From an uncultured Ardenticatenia bacterium (GTDB lineage: Bacteria; Chloroflexota; Anaerolineae; 4572-78; NAK82): DNA of 64,000 bases. Positions within the stretch are counted from its first letter, which is position 1, and each line of letters opens with the position of its first letter. The stretch covers positions 62,001 to 126,000 of the forward strand of contig CAKZLO010000032.1 of NCBI GenBank assembly GCA_937127125.1, read 5' to 3'. A program made the position numbers and the translations under genes. The notes beneath the pieces are model-generated. The model saw only the letters and a program-made list of their open reading frames with translations, made no database searches and was not told the DNA's origin. Of this stretch, positions 8,890 through 17,117 are shown piece after piece.

Positions 8890-9806
8890 ACGAGAAAGTC
8901 AGCATCCTTGTAGTAGACGATAGCCCCAGTTGGTGTGCCATCTACCAGGAAATGCTCGGGGACGCTGGTTATTCGGTTCGTATAGCCACTGATCTAGCGC
9001 AGGCCCTTGGGAGCCTTAATGAGCAGTTCTTCCATGTTGCCATTGTGGACATTCGTTTGGACAACGGTGACCGTGACAACGTGCAAGGCATCCAAGTACT
9101 ACAACGCATCTGGGAGCTAAATGAGGGCACAATGGCAATTGTCTCATCCGCCTATGCTACTGCCGAAATGTTGCCAGCTTTTATGTCGTACGGGATATTC
9201 GATTTCGTTGCCAAACGTGCGACCAATCCAGATGATCTAGCACGCCAGTACCGGTCGGCGGCGTTCATTCGCGGCACGATTGACAAATCTGGCTCGTTGG
9301 ATGAAAGCCTCAGGCGTATCCAACAAGCTGTGTCAGAAGCCCAGCGCATCGCCAGCAGTCAGAAATGGCTGATCTCACCCTTCCGCATTTTCAAGGGGTT
9401 CAACGGACGCAGTGTACAAATGCTTCTCAAGGGAGCAACTATGGTTGAATTGCGTCCGTTCTTGGGGCGGCTCAGTCGGCCGCTGTATCCATGGTTATAT
9501 GGAGCAGACGACGCTGTTATCATTAGGGACGAAGCGGATCGCGCGTTAGCGATTGAAGGCTATCTATGGAGCCGTGCACTGGCTATGCCAGTTGTGGTAC
9601 GCTTGGGAACGCGAGAGCATTTTGCTCACTCCTTGGAGATCGCTCCTTTTGGTACTGCATGGCACGGTGCGGAGACGGGTGAACCAATTTCGCATCTCAC
9701 CTCCTCCCACTTTGAGGGAGCAGTATGTCCTGTTCTTAACAAGCCATTCGTCAGCTCATTCCACCCGCCAGTGCCACGGCGCATAAGTAGGGGTGTCGGA
9801 TGGTAG
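8886..9806 (+). CDS. Response regulator with REC domain and unrecognised C-terminal output domain
   Basis: N-terminal receiver domain (residues about 5-120): acidic pair in VVDDS, phospho-acceptor Asp in VAIVDIRLD, switch residue region IVSSAYATA, and Lys in FVAKRA (the usual Pro after Lys is absent). A short helical stretch follows, then about 170 residues I do not recognise, with GATMVELRPFLGRLSRP and MPVVVRLGTREHF. No helix-turn-helix, GGDEF, EAL or HD-GYP motif is visible. Overlaps the dehydrogenase (ATGA) and the histidine kinase downstream, which is its likely partner. Confidence 0.8.
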   Translation: MNEKVSILVVDDSPSWCAIYQEMLGDAGYSVRIATDLAQALGSLNEQFFHVAIVDIRLDNGDRDNVQGIQVLQRIWELNEGTMAIVSSAYATAEMLPAFMSYGIFDFVAKRATNPDDLARQYRSAAFIRGTIDKSGSLDESLRRIQQAVSEAQRIASSQKWLISPFRIFKGFNGRSVQMLLKGATMVELRPFLGRLSRPLYPWLYGADDAVIIRDEADRALAIEGYLWSRALAMPVVVRLGTREHFAHSLEIAPFGTAWHGAETGEPISHLTSSHFEGAVCPVLNKPFVSSFHPPVPRRISRGVGW

Positions 9807-11962
9807 AACACCACGACCTAATCCGCATCAGCCAGAATCTGATGCGTGAGCTTCTTCAGCCGCAAATTAACTTGGTGCGCTTCTTCCAATACGTGCTAGA
9901 TCAAACTCTGGACGTCTTGGAGTTCGACGTCGGCTGGATGCTTCTTAAAGAAGGAGATTGGTTGCGTATTGTCGCGGCGGATACACAGCACAGTGAGGAC
10001 GTAGGGCGCACCTTTCTGATTACTGATTGCCTTAGCGGCCTCAGCATGTTGCAGAAAGGCCCCATCAATGTACCCGATCTGGCTGCTATGCCTGAGGAGT
10101 GGCGGAGTATTTACAAGGCGCCAACAGGTGAGGGGATGCAAAGTGAGTTGGTGATCCCTTTGTTGATTGGCGATGAGGCAATAGGGGCTTTTAACATCGA
10201 AAGTTATCGTAAGAATGCCTTCACAGCCCAGCACGTCGAAGCACTCAGTCTGCTTAGCGGTCAGGTAGCAGCAGCGGTAGCGCTGGCACGTTCACGTCAG
10301 GAGGCAGCAGCGCTCAGCAGTGTAGGGCTCGACCTCTCGCGGCAGACCGAAATGGATGAGGTGGTGCGTTCAGTATTGACGCACGCGCTCGCACTGGTGC
10401 AAGGCCGTTTTGGTCAGGTGTTGTTGCGCTATGGAGACGTGTTGACCGTGCGATTTACCACCAATCAGCCACCTGAGGATCTGAATCTGGTGGTAGATAT
10501 CGACGACAGTGTCTGTGGTCTGGCAATCCAGCATTTGAGGCCCATCATTGTGCCAGATGTCACCCGTCCGGACTATTTGGTAGTGCATATCAAACCAAGT
10601 GAAGCTGGCTGGTCGGGTGAACTGGTCGCCCAGCGCACTGCCCAGCCACGTTACAAGCGCGCGCTCGAGGCAAATAAGGCGAGCATTTGTGCAGAGTTCG
10701 CCGTCCCAGTGTGCTATGGAGACCGCGTCGTCGGTGTCTTGAATGTAGAGACCCCGCGCCGTACTGGATTTAGCGAAGAACAACGCAGGCAGCTACTCGC
10801 TCTGGTAGAAATGCGATCCGAACAGCTGGTGAGAGCGTTGACACGCTTGGATCGGGCCCAACTACTGGAGCTGTTGCGCGAGGCGCTCATATGTACAGAG
10901 ACCAACTTTGGTCAGATACTGCGCCCTGAAGGAGACTATCTGGTAATCGAGCAGACCACTGGTAGCGAGCGCATCGGCACACGAGTGTCTCTTCACCGTT
11001 CAGTCACTGGACGCGTCTTGCTCAGTGGAGCACCAGTATATGTGCCAGACGTAGCAAGCGATCCTGACTATCAACGTTACTTGGGCGAAGAGATGAAGAG
11101 CGAGCTAGTGGTACCCTTGATCATCGGTGATGAAGCGCTGGGAGTGCTTAATATCGAGAGCGCTGTGCCAGGCGCTTTCACCCTCGACCACGCACGCATC
11201 CTAGAGGCCTTCGCCAATCAGGCAGCGGTGGCGATTGACCGTGCGCGTCGTTTTGAGAGCCAGAAACTTGCCGAGCTGGGAAGATTGGCGGGTGATATTG
11301 TGCACCGTCTCAATAACCCGCTAGGAGCAATAAGTATGCAGGTTGACCTGTTCAAGCGCAAGGCGTTTTACCCACAAATGGTAGCACAGTATCCCTCCAT
11401 AGAACGCTTCCTCGAGCGCATTGAGGCAGATTTGATCAGTGCCAAAAAAACTATCCAGGAACTTCGTTCTGCTCTTAAAGCGCCACTTCCACCTCTACGC
11501 GAGATGTCTCTGGCAGAAGCCATTCATAAGGGCTTGGCGCGAGCTGAGCTCCCAGAATCCATCCGGCTCAGCTTCGATCTCCCCGAGGAGGAAGTATACG
11601 TGGTGGCTCACGAACGTCTGCTTAACGTGTTCTGGAACCTGTTTGACAATGCGCACAAAGCAATGCCTCAAGGAGGTGTACTACGTGTTGTGGTGGACAC
11701 CACTGTTGAGCCAGGATGGGTGGTAGTACACATACAGGATAGTGGAAGCGGGATTGAGCCATGGAGGCTGGATTCGATCTTCGAACCGGGAGAGGCAACA
11801 CCAAGCGATCCTTACGCACCAGCACATGGTCTGGGACTCTGGTGGACACGCACCCAGGTGGAAAGCTTCGGCGGGACAATCGAGGTTACCAGCATACCTG
11901 GAGCAGGCACGTGTGTTACACTGAGATTGCGAAGGGCAAGTGGTCAGAAAAGCACCCTCTAG
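9800..11962 (+). CDS. Cytoplasmic histidine kinase with three GAF domains
   Basis: Soluble sensor kinase without membrane segments. Three GAF domains (about 10-155, 175-345 and 355-480) share the ending pattern VIPLLIGDEAIGAFNIES / VPVCYGDRVVGVLNVET / VPLIIGDEALGVLNIES. Then comes a phospho-acceptor box HRLNNPLGAIS (NtrB-like) and an HATPase domain with N box FWNLFDNAHKAM, G1 QDSGSGIEP and G2 GLGLWWTRTQ. It starts inside the end of the response regulator gene (7-base overlap), so the pair is translationally coupled. GAF domains suggest a small-molecule or redox/light ligand inside the cell; the ligand cannot be read from sequence. Confidence 0.9.
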   Translation: MVEHHDLIRISQNLMRELLQPQINLVRFFQYVLDQTLDVLEFDVGWMLLKEGDWLRIVAADTQHSEDVGRTFLITDCLSGLSMLQKGPINVPDLAAMPEEWRSIYKAPTGEGMQSELVIPLLIGDEAIGAFNIESYRKNAFTAQHVEALSLLSGQVAAAVALARSRQEAAALSSVGLDLSRQTEMDEVVRSVLTHALALVQGRFGQVLLRYGDVLTVRFTTNQPPEDLNLVVDIDDSVCGLAIQHLRPIIVPDVTRPDYLVVHIKPSEAGWSGELVAQRTAQPRYKRALEANKASICAEFAVPVCYGDRVVGVLNVETPRRTGFSEEQRRQLLALVEMRSEQLVRALTRLDRAQLLELLREALICTETNFGQILRPEGDYLVIEQTTGSERIGTRVSLHRSVTGRVLLSGAPVYVPDVASDPDYQRYLGEEMKSELVVPLIIGDEALGVLNIESAVPGAFTLDHARILEAFANQAAVAIDRARRFESQKLAELGRLAGDIVHRLNNPLGAISMQVDLFKRKAFYPQMVAQYPSIERFLERIEADLISAKKTIQELRSALKAPLPPLREMSLAEAIHKGLARAELPESIRLSFDLPEEEVYVVAHERLLNVFWNLFDNAHKAMPQGGVLRVVVDTTVEPGWVVVHIQDSGSGIEPWRLDSIFEPGEATPSDPYAPAHGLGLWWTRTQVESFGGTIEVTSIPGAGTCVTLRLRRASGQKSTL

Positions 11963-12028
11963 TTCCCCTCAGCCGTTCCTCGGGGATCTGCTTGAGGACG
12001 CTCGTCACGGCGATATCTCAGATGCTAG

Positions 12029-13435
12029 TTAGTAGGCCTGACGGTCGCTGAAAATACGTAGTATCGTGCGTACTAAGATTTTCAGATCGAGGAGGAGCGA
12101 CCAGTTTTCAATATACCACAGGTCATACTTCGTGCGCTCGATAATCGAGGTATCACCGCGCAGCCCGTTAATTTGTGCCCAGCCGGTGATGCCTGCCTTT
12201 TCTCGATGCCGGTCCATGTAGCGCGGTATGCTTCTTTTGAATTGCTCGACGAACACAGGTCGCTCAGGACGTGGCCCTACCAAGCTCATGTCGCCGACTA
12301 GCACGTTTATGAGTTGAGGCAGCTCATCGAGCGAGAAGCGGCGAATAATGGTGCCTAAGCGGGTGCGTCGAGGGTCGTTTGGCGAAGCCCATACTGGCCC
12401 TGTTTCAGCTTCGGCATCGGTACGCATCGAGCGGAATTTCAACATTTTGAAGGCCTTGGCATCCAGCCCCATGCGTTCTTGAACGTAGAACACTGGTCCG
12501 GGTGAATCGAGTTTGATGAGTATAGCGATTAGCAACATCAAGGGGGAGAGCAGGATAAGAGCAACAGCACTACCTACGATGTCGGTCGCGCGCTTGACGG
12601 CTAGCTTCCAACCACGCAGTGCCACATCTCGTATTGTGAGCAGTGGCAACCCGCTGAGGTCTCCTATACTGACCTCGGAAGCCATAATCTGAAACACATC
12701 TGGAAACACACGGATAGTCACGCGTGTGGGTTCACAACACGCAATAATTGCCAGAATATCCTGATGGGAAGCTTCTGGCAGGGCGATGATCACCTCGTCG
12801 ATGTAATGTTCTCGGATAAGGCGGGAGAGATCATCGGTGTTGCCTAGCACTGGCACTCCCAGCACGTTTGAAGGGGCACCATTATCATCAATGAAACCGA
12901 TGACGCGGTATCCCAGACCAGGAGATTGGCGTATTTTCTGGAGAATCATGCGGCCAATATCACCGGTGCCTACGATCAATAGACGCGACTCGTTATACCC
13001 TCTTGACTGAAGCCACCACTGCACGCGGCTGTGCACGATACGGCCTAACCACACCAAGATGATGGTGAGCAACCATGTGTATACCATCATCAAACGGGGA
13101 TAATCCAGCTGGTTCTTGTAGATCAACCAGATAAGCGCAATGGCAACAATCGTCCCGACTGAGGCGGCACCAAAGATGGAATAGAGCTCATCAATGTGAG
13201 AGGTGGCACGCTGGCGATGGTAGAGGCGATAAAATGCGAAGACTAGGACAATGATCGTTGCGTGTATGAGCATCATCCCAAGATAGCTGCCGAAAGGGGC
13301 TATATCTGCATATTCGGATTGGAGACGCAATGCATAGCCCAGGGCAAATGCCGAGGCAGCCATTGCAGCATCTGTCAGCACCAGCAAAGCCGTCAATACT
13401 CGTGCAGCGCGTCGTTCCATCACTTTCTCTGTCAT
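12029..13435 (-). CDS. Polyprenyl glycosylphosphotransferase (initiating sugar transferase for exopolysaccharide)
   Basis: Transfers a sugar-1-phosphate to undecaprenyl phosphate to start exopolysaccharide or glycan repeat-unit synthesis at the membrane. The N-terminus has several transmembrane helices (from about residue 12 to 130), then a CoA-binding-like Rossmann module with LLIVGTGDIGRMILQKI. The C-terminal bacterial sugar transferase domain shows PGPVFYVQERMG, FKMLKFRSMRTDAE, SLDELPQLINVLVGDMSLVG and GPRPERP. 468 residues is typical. The preceding glycosyltransferase gene ends nine bases upstream, so they are one operon. The start might instead be the internal ATG at residue 6. Confidence 0.92.
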   Translation of the reverse strand: MTEKVMERRAARVLTALLVLTDAAMAASAFALGYALRLQSEYADIAPFGSYLGMMLIHATIIVLVFAFYRLYHRQRATSHIDELYSIFGAASVGTIVAIALIWLIYKNQLDYPRLMMVYTWLLTIILVWLGRIVHSRVQWWLQSRGYNESRLLIVGTGDIGRMILQKIRQSPGLGYRVIGFIDDNGAPSNVLGVPVLGNTDDLSRLIREHYIDEVIIALPEASHQDILAIIACCEPTRVTIRVFPDVFQIMASEVSIGDLSGLPLLTIRDVALRGWKLAVKRATDIVGSAVALILLSPLMLLIAILIKLDSPGPVFYVQERMGLDAKAFKMLKFRSMRTDAEAETGPVWASPNDPRRTRLGTIIRRFSLDELPQLINVLVGDMSLVGPRPERPVFVEQFKRSIPRYMDRHREKAGITGWAQINGLRGDTSIIERTKYDLWYIENWSLLLDLKILVRTILRIFSDRQAY

Positions 13436-13443
13436 CGTTCAAG

Positions 13444-14370
13444 CTACTGTGTCGAACGGGACAACCTCGAGAGGGCTAGTTGCATTCTCGATACACCGGC
13501 ACGCAATCTGATGCCAAGCAACACCAGCCAATGCAACAACCGCGGCGTCGAGGCAGCATAATGCTTGGCATAGAAGATGTGCATCGCGCGGTAGAATTCG
13601 ATTTGAGCGCGTGGGTTGTGACGACTGGCTGCTCGCTTGATGTGACGTACAGTCACCGCAGGGTAGTAGTATGTTTTCCAACCGGATTGATGCATACGGT
13701 AGGCCCAATCAAGATCTTCACCATACATAAAGAAGGCTTCGTCGAGCAATCCCACCTGCTGGATGGCCTCACGACGGACTAACATGCAGGCTCCCACTAC
13801 TGCATCGACTTCCATCTCCTGATCGGGGTCGCAATAAGTGAGATTGTAACGACCAAACAATGGATGACGCGGAAATAGGTGTGATAAGCCCACCATGCGG
13901 TAGAACGACACTACAGGTGTGGGAAAGCTGCGACGGCATGCAAGATCGAGGCTCCCGTCCTCCAGCACCAACTTGGGACCGCAGATACCTACTTGTGGAT
14001 GTGCATCCATAAAGGCAAGCAATTGCTGCAGGCCGTTGAGTGACATAATGGTATCTGGATTGAGGAGCAGAACATAGCGTGGCAGTGAAACAGCGAAATC
14101 GCTGGTGGACCCTTTGTCGCAGTCCCGGAAGCCATAAGCCCTCAAAGCCAGATTATTGCCGTAGGCAAAACCACCGTTAATTGCGCTAGGGATAAGATGC
14201 ACCTGGGGAAAGTGCTCACGCACCATCTCGCAGCTGCCATCACGTGAAGCATTGTCTACTACACATACTGCAAAAGAGAAATCCCCCTCACTCGCGTAGA
14301 CTGAGGAAAGACAATTGTACAAATGATCGCGCGTGTTGTAGTTGACAATCACGATGAGCAAATCAAGCAT
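13444..14370 (-). CDS. Glycosyltransferase family 2 (rhamnosyltransferase-like)
   Basis: GT-A fold glycosyltransferase acting on an activated sugar, probably adding a sugar to the glycan begun by the downstream phosphotransferase. Motifs: IVIVNYNTRDHLYNCL, VVDNASRDGS, INGGFAYGNNLALR, LLLNPDT and the acceptor-region FFMYGEDLDWAYRMHQSGW that is typical of the rhamnosyltransferase-like subgroup. No membrane segment except a short hydrophobic patch near the end. Starts at TTG 14376, GTG 14373 or ATG 14370 are all in frame; a strong promoter ends only a few bases upstream, so translation likely begins at or next to the transcript 5' end. Confidence 0.9.
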   Translation of the reverse strand: MLDLLIVIVNYNTRDHLYNCLSSVYASEGDFSFAVCVVDNASRDGSCEMVREHFPQVHLIPSAINGGFAYGNNLALRAYGFRDCDKGSTSDFAVSLPRYVLLLNPDTIMSLNGLQQLLAFMDAHPQVGICGPKLVLEDGSLDLACRRSFPTPVVSFYRMVGLSHLFPRHPLFGRYNLTYCDPDQEMEVDAVVGACMLVRREAIQQVGLLDEAFFMYGEDLDWAYRMHQSGWKTYYYPAVTVRHIKRAASRHNPRAQIEFYRAMHIFYAKHYAASTPRLLHWLVLLGIRLRAGVSRMQLALSRLSRSTQ

Positions 14371-14379
14371 CACCAATGA

Positions 14380-14408
14380 ATTCTAATGCACAGCGTAGTG
14401 TGTGACAA
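14380..14408 (-). promoter_or_regulatory. Strong promoter abutting the GT2 start codon
   Basis: On the minus strand TTGTCA, 17-base spacer, TAGAAT. The -10 ends at 14380, so the predicted transcript start (about 7 bases on, 14373) falls on the GTG/ATG start cluster. No Shine-Dalgarno sequence could fit in such a transcript: a leaderless or near-leaderless mRNA. Confidence 0.65.
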
Positions 14409-14468
14409 CTTCACCCTCGTGACACTGGTTTCTTTGGCTGAAGCAAAGATCCTTAAGCAGGGCTGATC

Positions 14469-15458
14469 TCACACCTCGCGGCTCATTAGCAGCAAAGTGC
14501 GACTGACGCAAAAGCCAGCTGCAGTGAAAGCTGCGATTCCCTCAGGATGGTAGGTAGGATGAGCAGCGATGGCGCTGCAGCCACCCCAGCGGTGCACGTG
14601 CTGTAAAGCTTGTGCCACTAGCATCTGTTCGTAGCGTCCGAACTCGTCGGGATGCACAACCAACTCAACTTTCGCCTGATTGCCAGGGCGTACGATGACC
14701 ACAGCGCGCAATTCCCCGGCATCTTTGATCCCCATGCGCAAACTCGGCACCTTACCTATCAGCTTACGCAGCTGATCAGCTAGCAGCTCGTCTGGGCCAA
14801 AGCGATAATGACCTATTCTCACAGGCCATTCGGACTGCACATCGAGAGGTGTAACCGACCGAGCCAGATAATAGGCGCTCTTAGCGTCTGCAAAGGTGAG
14901 ATGGTGCAAGTGAGCGCCCAACGACGGGGGTTCCTCGAAAGGTACGATGTGCTCGTTCCGCAAATGTGCGATACCACATACGACACGAAAGCCCATTGTC
15001 TCGTAGATGTGCCGCGCAATCGCGTTGTCCTCGCGCACTTGCAAAGTGACTATGTGACCACCTGCACCATGGATCATCTCGAGCGCTGCATTCATCAAGG
15101 CGCGAGCGATCCCACGCCCACGATATTCCCGAGCTACCGCAACATTACTGATGATCCAACGATCGTGGGCATGAGGTGAGTGACTGACGGTGACGTTGCC
15201 AACGATCTTTCCATCTTCCACCCAGACAAATCCAGAAAGCATTGCGCCCAGACTGCTGTTTAGACCACCTAAAAACCATAGGAATGCTCCCAAGTGGCCC
15301 ATTGTGCGCATCTCGCGTAGCATTGCGTAGCCCATCTGATCAAGATCATCAGCGAAAGATGCCTGGATCAGATCGGCAATAGCACCCATATCACGCAAAG
15401 GATCCACCGGGCGCAAGCCAGAAGGTTGACGGTATCGTTGCATTACGAGACCGGTCAT
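14469..15458 (-). CDS. Two-domain GNAT-family N-acetyltransferase
   Basis: Acetyl-CoA-dependent acyltransferase; substrate unknown. The N-terminal GNAT domain has the acetyl-CoA loop VAREYRGRGIARALMNAAL and the downstream segment NAIARHIYETMGFRVV. The C-terminal ~130 residues are probably a degenerate second GNAT-like or lineage-specific domain. The upstream ATG at 15476 lies before the -10 element and cannot be on the transcript; ATG 15458 sits exactly where transcription should start. ATG 15443 is a further possibility. The next gene down (GT2) has its own promoter. Confidence 0.82.
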   Translation of the reverse strand: MTGLVMQRYRQPSGLRPVDPLRDMGAIADLIQASFADDLDQMGYAMLREMRTMGHLGAFLWFLGGLNSSLGAMLSGFVWVEDGKIVGNVTVSHSPHAHDRWIISNVAVAREYRGRGIARALMNAALEMIHGAGGHIVTLQVREDNAIARHIYETMGFRVVCGIAHLRNEHIVPFEEPPSLGAHLHHLTFADAKSAYYLARSVTPLDVQSEWPVRIGHYRFGPDELLADQLRKLIGKVPSLRMGIKDAGELRAVVIVRPGNQAKVELVVHPDEFGRYEQMLVAQALQHVHRWGGCSAIAAHPTYHPEGIAAFTAAGFCVSRTLLLMSREV

Positions 15459-15464
15459 ACTCTC

Positions 15465-15470
15465 ATTATA
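15465..15470 (-). promoter_or_regulatory. -10 element directly before the GNAT start (leaderless candidate)
   Basis: Minus-strand TATAAT with six bases between it and ATG 15458. No good -35 is visible (the hexamer 17 bases upstream is GCACCG). No ribosome site precedes the ATG. Confidence 0.45.
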
Positions 15471-15484
15471 GCACAATTTGCTCT

Positions 15485-15513
15485 TTGCGGTGCCGGACCA
15501 CTTTGATTATAAT
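15485..15513 (+). promoter_or_regulatory. Sigma70-type promoter for the repeat lipoprotein gene
   Basis: TTGCGG, 17-base spacer, perfect TATAAT; predicted start about 40 bases before the ATG at 15563. It is divergent from, and interleaved with, the GNAT -10 on the other strand. Confidence 0.6.
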
Positions 15514-15562
15514 GATGTGACAGGGGTGCGCGGGTGCGTTTCGCCAGCACAACAACTCAGCA

Positions 15563-16243
15563 ATGCATTGTGGGGGACGGATAGGACTGCTGAGTATCAC
15601 TATTCTGGCGCTGGTGTGCTCTGCTTGCTACGAGAGAACGCCGGCGACAGAAGCTCGCTGTTATACTAAGACTGGGCACACACTGCGCGGTGACTTCCTG
15701 CGCACCTTTGATGCGCTGGGAGGGCTGCGCTCATTGGGACATCCTATTACCGAGCCTCTCATCCAGGAAGGGCGTAGTGTACAGTACTTCGAGTATGCCC
15801 GACTGGAAGATCACCCTGACAATCCAGGCGGCCCTGTAGTCAAGCTGAGCATGCTTGGTGAGCGCCTGGGACGCCGCCGGCCCCCTCTTGATGCTCGCGT
15901 CGTGCCACCATCCAGAGAACCTTTGACGCGCTATTACCCTCAAACTGGCCACAGTGTTAGTGGGGCTTTCCTGGACTTTTTTGATGCCAATGGTGGTCTT
16001 AAACGTTTTGGTTTTCCTATCAGCGAGCCTTTGCTAGTTGATGGACATCTGGTGCAAGATTTTCAACACGGACGTCTCATCTGGTATGCCAGACCCGTTA
16101 ATGGTCAGAACGTGGTGATGGAGGAATCGGGGCGCGTGTACTTCACGGTGCAAGGTTTAGATGAGATGTTGCTGCAGCCGCAGCCTTGCCCTGCAGACAC
16201 CTCGACGGTAACATCGATCGGGGCAGAGAGCCAGCAAAACTGA
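15563..16243 (+). CDS. Putative lipoprotein with two GGLxxFG-type repeats
   Basis: No assigned function. An N-terminal hydrophobic stretch (LSITILALVCSAC) looks like a signal peptide with an imperfect lipobox, so the protein is probably anchored on the outside of the membrane. Two tandem repeats of about 50 residues follow: TGHTLRGDFLRTFDALGGL...LGHPITEP and TGHSVSGAFLDFFDANGGL...FGFPISEP, each with a conserved GGL, a G[HF]PI[TS]EP motif and a following VQxFxxxRL strand. Such repeats recur in secreted Chloroflexota proteins and may bind cell-wall material (inference). No clear ribosome site precedes the ATG. Confidence 0.7.
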   Translation: MHCGGRIGLLSITILALVCSACYERTPATEARCYTKTGHTLRGDFLRTFDALGGLRSLGHPITEPLIQEGRSVQYFEYARLEDHPDNPGGPVVKLSMLGERLGRRRPPLDARVVPPSREPLTRYYPQTGHSVSGAFLDFFDANGGLKRFGFPISEPLLVDGHLVQDFQHGRLIWYARPVNGQNVVMEESGRVYFTVQGLDEMLLQPQPCPADTSTVTSIGAESQQN

Positions 16244-16244
16244 C

Positions 16245-16272
16245 TGTTCGGGACAATTCCTTGTGGTATAAT
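16245..16272 (+). promoter_or_regulatory. Promoter for the HisN/kinase/lipoprotein operon
   Basis: TGTTCG, 16-base spacer, perfect TATAAT at 16267-16272, about 60 bases before the TTG start at 16334. The -10 is strong and the -35 weak. Confidence 0.5.
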
Positions 16273-16333
16273 CTTTTAAGGACGAGCTAATTGGAACTAT
16301 CAGAAGGAACGCTAAATCGTTGAGGAGAACAGA

Positions 16334-17116
16334 TTGACACGTCGAGTATCTTTACGCACATTGCTAGACTTCGCTATGGATGCCGCTTGGCGAGCTGGCC
16401 AGCTGACGCTCGCTTATTTTCAGACCGACATCACAGTAGAATGGAAAAACGACAACTCACCGGTCACTGCTGCCGATCGCGGGGCAGAAGAAACGTTGCG
16501 TAGGCTGATTGAAGAGCGCTTCCCCGATCATGCTGTGGTCGGGGAGGAATTTGGAGAGACAACTCGTGATTCCGAGTATTGCTGGATCATCGATCCGATC
16601 GACGGCACGCGCTCTTTTGTCCGCGGTGTGCCTTTGTATGGGATCTTGATCGGACTGGAAATCGCAAAAGAGGCTGTGCTTGGTGTAGTGTACTTCCCAG
16701 CTCTACGTGAAATGGTCGCTGCAGCACGTGGCGAAGGGTGTCGCTGGAACGGACGTTTGGCCCATGTCTCCAGTGTTGCCTCACTTGACCAGGCGTTGCT
16801 GCTATACACTGATGCCTTTGAATTTGTCAAACAGGGGCACATACGCACCTGGGAACGACTACAAGCAGCAACCCACACTCAGAGGAGCTGGGGCGATTGT
16901 TATGGTCATTGCTTAGTGGCAACCGGTCGTGCTGAGGTGATGTTGGATCCAGTGCTCAGTGTGTGGGACGCTGCCCCCCTGCTCCCGATTCTCCAAGAAG
17001 CTGGTGGCACGTTCACAGATTGGAGTGGTACTCCCACCATATATGGTGCCAGTGGGGTGAGCACAAACGGCTTGATCCTCGAACCCATCCTCCAAATACT
17101 GAGCGCACCGAGCTGA
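16334..17116 (+). CDS. hisN: Inositol-monophosphatase-family phosphatase, histidinol-phosphatase (HisN) type
   Basis: Mg2+-dependent, Li+-sensitive-type phosphatase; the sequence pattern fits the HisN branch that makes histidinol, though inositol-1-phosphate or other sugar phosphates are possible. Metal-binding motifs: VVGEEFGE (Glu), IDPIDGTRSFVRGVPLYG (the DPIDGT signature) and SVWDAAPLLPILQEAGG (the second signature). 260 residues is normal. Start is TTG with GAGGAG nine bases upstream. The kinase gene begins two bases after the stop. A hisE gene is also in the window (56864), but no other his gene. Confidence 0.85.
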   Translation: MTRRVSLRTLLDFAMDAAWRAGQLTLAYFQTDITVEWKNDNSPVTAADRGAEETLRRLIEERFPDHAVVGEEFGETTRDSEYCWIIDPIDGTRSFVRGVPLYGILIGLEIAKEAVLGVVYFPALREMVAAARGEGCRWNGRLAHVSSVASLDQALLLYTDAFEFVKQGHIRTWERLQAATHTQRSWGDCYGHCLVATGRAEVMLDPVLSVWDAAPLLPILQEAGGTFTDWSGTPTIYGASGVSTNGLILEPILQILSAPS

Positions 17117-17117
17117 G

